Of a stretch of 14,853 bases of DNA, positions 6,803 to 12,965 are shown piece after piece. The notes beneath the pieces were generated by a model. The model saw nothing but the letters and a program-made list of their open reading frames with translations, was not told where the DNA came from and made no database searches. Position 1 is the stretch's first letter. Each line of letters begins with the position of its first letter. Origin of the DNA: an uncultured Bacilli bacterium (lineage in GTDB: Bacteria > Bacillota_I > Bacilli_A > RF39 > UBA660); NCBI GenBank assembly GCA_947631365.1, contig CANRLB010000019.1, forward strand, positions 1-14,853, written 5' to 3'. The position numbers were made by a program, and so were the translations under genes.

Positions 6803-8343
6803 AAAAAGTAATAAGTGGTAATATCTTAAAAGAAAAAATGAACTTTGCTATTAATCTTCTTTGTAATACTGTTAAATCAACTCTTGGACCTAGAGGAAGT
6901 AATGCCATTATTGATCATTCAACGTTTTCACCTTTTATAACTAACGATGGTGTTACAATTGCTGAAAATATAGCAAGTGATGATGTTTTAATAAATACAA
7001 TTTTAGAATTAGCTAAAGAATCATCTATTAAAACTAATGAAGTGGTTGGTGATGGTACCACGACAACATTAGTTTATTTGCAAAGCATTTTTAATAATGG
7101 TTTAAAAGCAATTAAACAAGGATATAACCCTATAGTCTTAAAGGGTGAGTTATTTTCTTGCTTAGATGTCATCTTAAACTCTTTAAATAATTATTCTAAA
7201 ATCCCTTCATTAGAAGAGTTAAAAGCCATTGCTACAATTTCCGCCAATGATATAAATATTGGAAATATCATTTATGATACATATATAAAAATATTAAATC
7301 GAAATTCAATATGTATAAAAGAAGGTGATTCTTTAGAAACAAAAGTTAATTTTTTAAAAGGATATATCCTTGATGATCCTTTAGCTTCCCCTTACTTTTT
7401 AAGTGAAGAAAAAGAATTAATTTTTAATGATATTAAAATTTTAATTATAAATAGACACTTAGAAGCATTAGATGAAATTGCTAATATTATAAATGATATT
7501 ATAAAAGAGAAAGATAATTTAATTATTATTGCCAATAGTTATAATGATTATGTCATCGAAGAAGTTATAAATTTAAATACAACCTATGATATTAAAATTA
7601 TTCTTTTAACTCCTTCTTTATATGGGATGAGAAAAAATGAAGTTTTAAAAGATTTAGTAGCTATTAGCCAAGCTAAAATAGTAAAAAAAGAAACTAATAT
7701 TACTAAAGATTATTTAGGACAAGTAGTTAATGTTAGATTGACTAAAGATGAAGCTGTTTTTAGTTTTGAATATAATGAATCAATAAAAAAGAGAATTAGT
7801 GAACTAACTAAATTAAAAGATTCAAGTGATGATAAAAAATTTATTATTAAAAGATTAACTATGTTTGAAAAGGGAAGTGCTACTATATTAGTTGGAGGTT
7901 TGACAAAACTTGAAAGAAGAGAGAAAAAAATGCGTTTTGATGATGCTCTTTGGGCGATTAGTGAAGCATCTAAAGGAATAACTTACGGAGAAGGATTAAC
8001 CCCTTTTATAATAAGTGATAATTTATATTCAAATACCATGGGTGAAAAAATATTAAAAGAAGCCCTAAAAGAGCCTTTAAAAGTTATTTTAAAAAATGCT
8101 GGTTTAGATGAAAATATTATCATTAAAGAAATTCAAAATAATAATTATAAAATTTTATATAATGTTAAGACTAATGAATATGAAAAAATTGCTAATACTA
8201 ATGTAATAGACCCAACTAGTGTGATAAAAGAAGCTATTAGCAATGCTACCTCTATTGCTGCCATGCTCCTAACGACAGAAAATTTAATAATTAATGAATA
8301 TCAAAATAATTTAAATAAAATTAACGAATTTGAAGATATTTAA
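6799..8343 (+). CDS. groL: Divergent GroEL-type (group I) chaperonin
   Basis: A 514-residue Cpn60 with all domains. The equatorial ATP site has TLGPRG (28-33), TNDGVTI (48-54) and GDGTTT (84-89). KKMRFDDALWA (377-386) keeps the Asp equivalent to GroEL D398 needed for hydrolysis, and DPTSVIKEAISNATSIAAMLLTTE (471-494) closes the equatorial domain. The sequence is far from typical GroEL. The usual EEGVVAGGG reads SKGITYGEG, the apical PGFGDRR reads PSLYGMR, the apical substrate/GroES-binding helices are poorly conserved, and the Gly-Gly-Met C-terminal tail is absent. No groES lies beside it. It overlaps the DUF4130 gene as ATGA, so it belongs to that operon. It could be the organism's only chaperonin in a fast-evolving lineage or a specialised paralogue; the window cannot decide. 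Confidence 0.88.
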   Translation: MKKVISGNILKEKMNFAINLLCNTVKSTLGPRGSNAIIDHSTFSPFITNDGVTIAENIASDDVLINTILELAKESSIKTNEVVGDGTTTTLVYLQSIFNNGLKAIKQGYNPIVLKGELFSCLDVILNSLNNYSKIPSLEELKAIATISANDINIGNIIYDTYIKILNRNSICIKEGDSLETKVNFLKGYILDDPLASPYFLSEEKELIFNDIKILIINRHLEALDEIANIINDIIKEKDNLIIIANSYNDYVIEEVINLNTTYDIKIILLTPSLYGMRKNEVLKDLVAISQAKIVKKETNITKDYLGQVVNVRLTKDEAVFSFEYNESIKKRISELTKLKDSSDDKKFIIKRLTMFEKGSATILVGGLTKLERREKKMRFDDALWAISEASKGITYGEGLTPFIISDNLYSNTMGEKILKEALKEPLKVILKNAGLDENIIIKEIQNNNYKILYNVKTNEYEKIANTNVIDPTSVIKEAISNATSIAAMLLTTENLIINEYQNNLNKINEFEDI

Positions 8344-8366
8344 TGCCATAAAGGGTACTTTTATAA

Positions 8367-8395
8367 TTGACTAACAATATAAGTTATGATAAACT
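8367..8395 (+). promoter_or_regulatory. Probable promoter of the tRNA-Ser gene
   Basis: TTGACT (8367-8372) is a good -35 element; TAAACT (8390-8395) is a weak -10 at 17 bases. The start would fall near 8402, about 13 bases before the mature tRNA 5' end. No hairpin terminator is visible between the chaperonin stop and this point, so read-through from upstream is also possible. Confidence 0.45.
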
Positions 8396-8414
8396 ATAGA
8401 AGTATTCTTGGTAT

Positions 8415-8505
8415 GGAGTAGTACTCAAGAGGCTGAAGAGGCGCCCCTGCTAAGGGTGTAGGATGGGTAACTGTCGCGAGAGTTCAAATCTCTCCTGCTC
8501 CGCCA
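8415..8505 (+). tRNA. tRNA-Ser (anticodon GCU), CCA encoded
   Basis: A complete class II tRNA. Acceptor GGAGTAG (8415-8421) pairs with CTGCTCC (8495-8501) with one G-U. The D arm closes CTC/GAG. The anticodon stem CGCCC/GGGTG (8442-8446, 8454-8458) holds the loop CTGCTAA with anticodon GCT at 8449-8451. A long variable arm follows, and the T arm is GAGAG-TTCAAAT-CTCTC (8478-8494). The discriminator is G8502, typical of serine tRNAs, and CCA is encoded at 8503-8505. It reads AGC and AGU codons; AGT is common in the surrounding genes. It stands alone rather than in a tRNA cluster. Confidence 0.96.
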
Positions 8506-8515
8506 TATGAATTTT

Positions 8516-8538
8516 AAAGCTCTTTTTAGAGCTTTTTT
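8516..8538 (+). terminator. Rho-independent terminator of the tRNA-Ser gene
   Basis: AAAGCTCT (8516-8523) and AGAGCTTT (8528-8535) form a perfect eight-pair stem with a TTTT loop, followed by more T residues. It lies ten bases after the tRNA CCA end. Confidence 0.85.
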
Positions 8539-8591
8539 ACTTGTTTTAAAATTAGATAAAAAAAATTCTTTTTTTTATTTTTAAATTAATA

Positions 8592-8597
8592 TATAAT
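8592..8597 (+). promoter_or_regulatory. -10 box placed for a leaderless recD2 transcript
   Basis: A perfect TATAAT ends six bases before the recD2 ATG at 8604. A start at the usual distance would therefore fall on, or within a base or two of, the A of the ATG. The -35 region is only a T-rich stretch near 8567-8574. No purine-rich ribosome site occurs between the -10 box and the ATG. Confidence 0.55.
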
Positions 8598-8603
8598 TAT
8601 TTT

Positions 8604-10808
8604 ATGAGCTTATTAGAAGGAAAAATTAAAAGTACTATTTATTACAATGATGCAAATAGTTATTTAGTTGCACTTTTTCGTGTTTCAAAAGTTTTTAATG
8701 ATGAAGATAAAATATATTTAAAAAAAACAATAACTATTACTGGTAATATTTTAGATTTAAAATTAGAAAGTCCCCTTAAAATTACCGGTAATTTTGTTTT
8801 TCATGAAAAATTTGGGACGCAGTTTAAATTTGATGATTATGAATTTATTATTCCCAATGAAAATGAAGATATTATTGAATTTTTAAGTAGTTCTTTTATA
8901 AAAGGTTGTGGTAAAAAAACGGCCGAAAAAATCGTAGCTATTTATGGAAACAAATCTTTGGAAATTATAAAAGAAAATAAATTTGCTTTAGATAAAATTG
9001 AGGGTCTAAGTGAAAATACTCGTGATAAGATTTATAATTCCTTAATTAACTATAATAAAAGTTCAGATATTATTTTAAAATTAAAAAATTTAGGTTTTTC
9101 TATTGAAGAGGCTGGTAAAATTTATCTAAAATATAAAGAACGAATTACTGATATTTTAGATAATAATATTTATTTATTAAATGAAATAATAGATTTTTCA
9201 AGATTAGATAATATTTTCTTAAATAATTTTAAAGATTTTTATGATAAAAGAAGAGTAAAAGCTTGTATAATTGAAGTAATGAAAGCTATTTCGATGAATT
9301 TAGGAGATATTTATTACCTTATTAGTGATGTTTATTCCTATTTATCCCGTTTATATAAAATAGAAATTGATTATAATTTATTTACTGACTACTTGCAAGA
9401 ATTAGAAAAAGAATTATTTGTTGTTATATCTCATGAATATGTTTATTTACAAGAAAACTATGAAAATGAAATAGTTATTGCTGAACATTTAAAAAAAATT
9501 AGTGAAAAAGAAATTATTAATTATGATTATGAAGAAAAAATTGCTAATTTAGAAAAAAGTTTAAATATTACATATAATATAGAGCAACAAGCCGCTATTA
9601 AAACAGCATTAAATAATAATATCACTATTATATCAGGGGGACCGGGGACAGGTAAAACAACTATTATTAATGCAATTGTTAAATTATATATTGATAAATA
9701 TAAATTAAATAATTTAGGAATCCTTGAACATATAGCTCTTTTAGCTCCCACAGGCAGAGCAGCCAAAAAAATGAGTTTATCTACTAATCTTCCAGCTCAA
9801 ACTATACATCGATTTTTAAAATGGAATAAAGAATCTAATAGTTTTGGAATTAACGAAAATAATAAAAATTATCAAAAATTAATTATTGTTGATGAAGTTA
9901 GTATGATTGATACATCGCTTTTTTCATCTTTATTAAAAGGCTTATATAGTTATGTTAAACTAATTTTAGTTGGAGATGTTCATCAACTTCCTTCAGTTGG
10001 CCCTGGATTAGTTTTAAATGATTTAATTTCTACTGATTTATTTAATTATGTTCCTCTAAATTACATTTATCGTCAAAGTGAAAATTCTTATATTCCTTAT
10101 TTAGCTAGAGAAATTAAAAATAAAGATTTATCGGAAGAGTTTTTAAATAAAAAAGATGATTATAATTTTTTAACAGTTGATAATAAGAATATTTTACCTG
10201 CTATTAATAAAATTATTTCTGAGGGTATTAAAAAAGGCTATGATGAAAATAATTTACAAATTTTAGCTCCGATGTATAAAGGCGAAAATGGTATTGATAA
10301 TCTAAATAAAATGTTATGTGAAATTTTTAATCCATCAAAAGGACAAAAAGAAATTGCTTATGGAGAAGTTATTTATAAAGAAGGAGATAAAGTATTGCAA
10401 TTAATTAATGATGCTGATAATAATGTTTTTAATGGTGATATTGGTTTTATAAAAAAGATTGCCACTGTCGCATCTCCTTATAAAAGAGAAATAATTACTA
10501 TTGATTTTGATGGAAATGTGGTAAATATTCCCAAAAAAAGTTTAAAAAATATTAAGCATGCTTATGCAATATCTATTCATAAAAGTCAAGGTAGTGAATT
10601 TGATCATATTATAATGCCAATTACTTATTATTATGGAAGTATGCTTTATAATAAGCTTTTATATACAGGTGTTAGTCGAGCTAAAAAAAGTTTAATTATC
10701 ATTGGTGATGCCAAAGTATTTTATAAAGGGGTTATGAATGATTATGGGAATTTTAGAAAAACGACTTTACAAACTCGTTTACAAGAAATATTTATACATA
10801 ATAAATAA
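8604..10808 (+). CDS. recD2: RecD2 (RecD-like) 5'-3' DNA helicase
   Basis: A 734-residue superfamily 1B helicase of normal length for RecD2/YrrC. Residues 1 to about 85 are the N-terminal beta domain with the family-type opening MSLLEGKIKSTIYYNDANSY. Helix-hairpin-helix segments follow around 98-150 (FIKGCGKKTAEKI, then KIEGLSENT). The motor starts with SGGPGTGKTT (Walker A, 344-353) and has APTGRAAKKM, VDEVSMID (Walker B, D430-E431), LVGDVHQLPSVGPG and a QILAPMYKG motif. It ends in a UvrD_C_2 region with AISIHKSQGSEFD (K660) and YTGVSRAKKSL. RecD2 acts without RecBC in replication-fork and mismatch/recombination repair in Firmicutes. The start matches the family N-terminus although no ribosome site precedes it, which agrees with a leaderless message. 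Confidence 0.96.
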   Translation: MSLLEGKIKSTIYYNDANSYLVALFRVSKVFNDEDKIYLKKTITITGNILDLKLESPLKITGNFVFHEKFGTQFKFDDYEFIIPNENEDIIEFLSSSFIKGCGKKTAEKIVAIYGNKSLEIIKENKFALDKIEGLSENTRDKIYNSLINYNKSSDIILKLKNLGFSIEEAGKIYLKYKERITDILDNNIYLLNEIIDFSRLDNIFLNNFKDFYDKRRVKACIIEVMKAISMNLGDIYYLISDVYSYLSRLYKIEIDYNLFTDYLQELEKELFVVISHEYVYLQENYENEIVIAEHLKKISEKEIINYDYEEKIANLEKSLNITYNIEQQAAIKTALNNNITIISGGPGTGKTTIINAIVKLYIDKYKLNNLGILEHIALLAPTGRAAKKMSLSTNLPAQTIHRFLKWNKESNSFGINENNKNYQKLIIVDEVSMIDTSLFSSLLKGLYSYVKLILVGDVHQLPSVGPGLVLNDLISTDLFNYVPLNYIYRQSENSYIPYLAREIKNKDLSEEFLNKKDDYNFLTVDNKNILPAINKIISEGIKKGYDENNLQILAPMYKGENGIDNLNKMLCEIFNPSKGQKEIAYGEVIYKEGDKVLQLINDADNNVFNGDIGFIKKIATVASPYKREIITIDFDGNVVNIPKKSLKNIKHAYAISIHKSQGSEFDHIIMPITYYYGSMLYNKLLYTGVSRAKKSLIIIGDAKVFYKGVMNDYGNFRKTTLQTRLQEIFIHNK

Positions 10809-10841
10809 ATAATTAGTTCATAATAATATTGAGGTGAACTA

Positions 10842-10988
10842 ATGAAAAAAATGGAAATGATAGCTTGTATGGCTATGGCAAGTATGATTGGAGTAGGGAC
10901 ATATGTATTAATGAATAAAAATACTAAAGAAAAAGCCGACAAGCTATTAAATAATATTTTAGATAAAGCTAATGATATGACTAAATAA
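10842..10988 (+). CDS. Small Met-rich single-pass membrane protein (48 aa)
   Basis: A short gene with a clear GAGGTG ribosome site (10831-10836) five bases before ATG and a terminator right at its end. The predicted 48-residue protein starts MKKMEMIACMAMASM. Residues about 5-24 form one hydrophobic helix, and a charged amphipathic tail of about 24 residues follows (NKNTKEKADKLLNNILDKAN). Eight of the 48 residues are Met, seven of them in the first 24. The plan of one helix plus a charged helical tail is like small YtxH-type envelope-stress proteins, but I cannot assign a family. It lies 33 bases after recD2 and may be read from that transcript. Confidence 0.75.
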   Translation: MKKMEMIACMAMASMIGVGTYVLMNKNTKEKADKLLNNILDKANDMTK

Positions 10989-11014
10989 GTACTTCAATAA
11001 GTGCTTATTTTTTT
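10984..11014 (+). terminator. Rho-independent terminator after the small membrane protein
   Basis: AATAAGTACTT (10984-10994) pairs with AAGTGCTTATT (10999-11009) over eleven positions with one G-U and a four-base loop. A run of T follows to 11014. The 5' arm contains the TAA stop codon of the 48-aa gene. Confidence 0.85.
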
Positions 11015-11048
11015 AGTTATTGCTATGTTTTTTTTAATAATTCTATAG

Positions 11049-11054
11049 TATAAT
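11049..11054 (+). promoter_or_regulatory. -10 box for the AI-2E family transporter gene
   Basis: A perfect TATAAT is placed 20 bases before the ATG, with only a T-rich, poor -35 region (TGTTTT near 11026). Transcription would start near 11061, right at the AAGGATGTGAT ribosome site. It follows a terminator, so a promoter is expected here. Confidence 0.5.
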
Positions 11055-11074
11055 TAAAGTAAGGATGTGATAAA

Positions 11075-12205
11075 ATGAAAAAAGAAGAATCAAAAGATAT
11101 TAATAAAAAAGAACTTAATGATGTTATAAGTTTATCTAAAAGAATTCTTAAATTACTTTATATAGTCTTTATTGCAATGCTTATATTAGTAGGTATTATT
11201 GCTTGTAAAGAATTATTAGTTTATAAATTTTTCATTGATTTACTTAAAGTTATTAGTCCCTTTTTTATCGGTTTTATTTTAGCTTGGCTTTTAAAACCAG
11301 CAGTTAAAAAATTAAATCAAAAATTAAAAAATAATACATTAAGTTCAATTCTTATTTTTGCAGTATTTATATTAGCTATCTTTATTTTACTTTATGCTTT
11401 TATCCCTACAGTTTATAATGAAGTTAATGAACTTGTGGGTATGATACCAAGTTTTGTGGAAAGATTAACTAATAAAATAAATGAAATATTCACTAATCTT
11501 CAAGAAAGTGGCTTAAATTTAAATGATTTTAAAGAAAAAGTTTTAAAAACGATAACTAATTATAGTATTGAAATTGCTAGTGATTTACCTAATACCATTT
11601 TAAGTTTTGTTATTTCTTTATTTAGTGGAATTGGTACTTTTGGTATGGGCCTTATTATTGGGCTTTATATGTTAATTGATTATGATAATATTGGAGCACA
11701 TTTTAAAAAATTGTTCCCTAAAAAAATTGAAGAAGATATTCATTATCTTTCATCTAGAATTAGTGTTGAAGTTCGAAAATGTGTTAATGGAACATTCCTT
11801 GTAGCTTTAATGGTTCTAGTTTGTGATTCAGTAGGTTTTGCTTTAGTTGGCTTAAGAGCTCCTTTATTATTCGGCGCTATTTGTGGAATAACAGATTTAA
11901 TTCCCTTTATTGGTCCTTATATAGGTGGAGCAACTGCCGTTTTAGTTGGTATAACTCAAGATCCTTTAATTGGTATTGGAACCCTTATTATTTGCGTAAT
12001 TGTTCAAATTATTGAAAATTATATTTTACAACCTATTGTTATGAGCAGAGCTAGTCAAACTCATCCTGTTTTAATCATTATTGCTTTACTAGTCTTTGGC
12101 CATTTCTTTGGTATTATTGGGATGATTTTAGCTACACCTATTTTAACTTTAGTTAGAGTTATAGTTGATTTTGCTAAAGAAAAAATAATTACGAAATCTA
12201 TTTAA
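11075..12205 (+). CDS. AI-2E family transporter (PF01594)
   Basis: A 376-residue polytopic membrane protein of the AI-2E/TqsA/YdiK family, close to the usual 340-380 residues. About eight hydrophobic segments occur, the first near 27-45. The early motif GFILAWLLKPAV is typical. A long soluble stretch in the middle (VNELVGMIPSFVERL and following) is rich in Lys, Asn and Glu. The late conserved block reads GAICGITDLIPFIGPYIGGA, then a helix ending ENYILQPIVMSRASQTHP, all hallmarks of the family. Despite the name, characterised members include Na+(Li+)/H+ antiporters and few have been shown to move AI-2, so the substrate is open. AGGATG (11062-11067) is the ribosome site. No hairpin terminator is seen after it; the T-box promoter begins at its stop codon. 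Confidence 0.93.
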   Translation: MKKEESKDINKKELNDVISLSKRILKLLYIVFIAMLILVGIIACKELLVYKFFIDLLKVISPFFIGFILAWLLKPAVKKLNQKLKNNTLSSILIFAVFILAIFILLYAFIPTVYNEVNELVGMIPSFVERLTNKINEIFTNLQESGLNLNDFKEKVLKTITNYSIEIASDLPNTILSFVISLFSGIGTFGMGLIIGLYMLIDYDNIGAHFKKLFPKKIEEDIHYLSSRISVEVRKCVNGTFLVALMVLVCDSVGFALVGLRAPLLFGAICGITDLIPFIGPYIGGATAVLVGITQDPLIGIGTLIICVIVQIIENYILQPIVMSRASQTHPVLIIIALLVFGHFFGIIGMILATPILTLVRVIVDFAKEKIITKSI

Positions 12206-12229
12206 AAATCAGAAAAAATATGATATATT
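12201..12229 (+). promoter_or_regulatory. Promoter of the T-box / alaS operon, extended -10
   Basis: TTTAAA (12201-12206) as -35 and TATATT (12224-12229) as -10 are 17 bases apart. TG at 12221-12222 gives an extended -10 (TGATATATT). The start would be near 12236, just ahead of the T-box stem I. The -35 overlaps the transporter stop codon. Confidence 0.6.
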
Positions 12230-12235
12230 ATATTT

Positions 12236-12420
12236 GTAATCAGTGAAGAAAGATGTATTTAAGAGCTATTTTAAGAGAGTTAGTGGTTGGTGAAAACTAA
12301 TAATAGAAATTAAATATTGCTACTTTTGGAGATTAATCGGATAATCCCGTTAGAGAAATATCAAGTTAAATAAAGGATGGTACCGTCTTAAAGACTCCTT
12401 GGCATCGTCCTTTTTATTTT
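12236..12420 (+). promoter_or_regulatory. T-box riboswitch, Ala specifier (GCU), with terminator/antiterminator
   Basis: This is a tRNA-sensing leader. Stem I runs from about 12241 to 12330 with the distal hairpin TTAGT/ACTAA (12280-12284, 12296-12300). The specifier region reads ATTGCTACTTTTGGAG, with GCU at 12319-12321, an alanine codon, matching the alaS gene downstream. The conserved T-box AAAGGATGGTACCGTC lies at 12372-12387. Its UGGU can pair with the ACCA end of uncharged tRNA-Ala, whose discriminator is A. The terminator arm GGCATCGTCCTT (12401-12412) pairs with AAGGATGGTACC (12373-12384) allowing G-U pairs and one mismatch, then a T run follows. Uncharged tRNA-Ala should favour read-through into the kinase and alaS. 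The exact helix boundaries were not folded by computer. Confidence 0.93.
12373..12420 (+). terminator. Regulated terminator of the T-box leader
   Basis: The left arm (12373-12384) is part of the conserved T-box sequence itself; the right arm (12401-12412) is followed by TTTTTATTTTT. The two states are exclusive, as in other T-box leaders of the transcription-attenuation type. Confidence 0.85.
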
Positions 12421-12440
12421 TGAAAAGAAAGGAAAAAATT

Positions 12441-12965
12441 ATGAGAATATTTTTAGTAGCAGGAAAAGCTGGAAGTGGTAAACAAGAAGTTGCCAAAATG
12501 ATTAAGGAATATTATATTTACAAATTAGATAAATGCATAATTACAGAATATAGTAAACCTTTAAAAAGTTTAGCTCAAGAATTAACAGATTGGGATGGTT
12601 TAAATAATACTAAACCAAGAGGTTATTTACAAAAATTGGGTGATGAAATTAGAAATATTGATGAAAGATATTTTGTTAAATCAATGTTGGAAAATTTAAA
12701 AATATATGAACATTTTACTAATAATGTAGTTATATGTGATGTTAGATTTCCAATTGAAATTGAAGAAATTAAATTAAATTACGATAATGTTTACACTATA
12801 TGTGTTGAAAATCAATTTGGAGTTAGTCCTCTTTCTATTGAAGAACAATCTCATCGTAGTGAAACAGCCTTAGATGACTATCCAGAATTTGATTATATTA
12901 TTGCAAATGATAATAAAGAAGCTTTAAAAGATAAAGTATTTAAATTTTTAGAAGGAATAGAATAA
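12441..12965 (+). CDS. Deoxynucleotide monophosphate kinase-like P-loop protein
   Basis: A 174-residue P-loop kinase resembling phage T4 gene 1-type deoxynucleoside monophosphate kinases. The first strand and P-loop read IFLVAGKAGSGKQ (G8 to K14). The residue after the P-loop Lys is Gln rather than the usual Ser/Thr. The segment ITEYSKPLKSLAQEL (34-48) and YLQKLGDEIR (62-71) fit the substrate-side helices. The second nucleotide-site strand is VVICDVRFPIE (96-106), and HRSETALD (138-145) is the conserved late motif. Expected reaction: ATP-dependent phosphorylation of dNMPs; which base is unknown. The start is ATG 12441 with AAAGGA at 12428-12433; an in-frame TTG upstream lies inside the T-box terminator. 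It is the first gene under T-box control, and its TAA overlaps the alaS ATG by one base. Such kinases are most familiar from phages, so past capture is possible. Confidence 0.82.
   Translation: MRIFLVAGKAGSGKQEVAKMIKEYYIYKLDKCIITEYSKPLKSLAQELTDWDGLNNTKPRGYLQKLGDEIRNIDERYFVKSMLENLKIYEHFTNNVVICDVRFPIEIEEIKLNYDNVYTICVENQFGVSPLSIEEQSHRSETALDDYPEFDYIIANDNKEALKDKVFKFLEGIE

Noticed and set aside
6800..6811. UGA read as Trp (Mycoplasma-type code)
   Set aside because: The only TGA stop is followed three codons later by TAA, so it does not itself decide. However, all Trp codons in long conserved genes are TGG and none carries an internal TGA, which fits table 11.
9527..9766. Reverse-strand open frame inside recD2 (similar ones at 2476-2766, 5262-5468 and 10742-10942)
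   Set aside because: All lie opposite well-supported coding sequence or the small membrane gene, have no recognisable domain, and are expected by chance in AT-rich coding DNA.
12399..12440. In-frame TTG extension of the kinase
   Set aside because: It lies in the right arm and T run of the T-box terminator. ATG 12441 has AAAGGA at proper spacing and matches the usual P-loop N-terminus.
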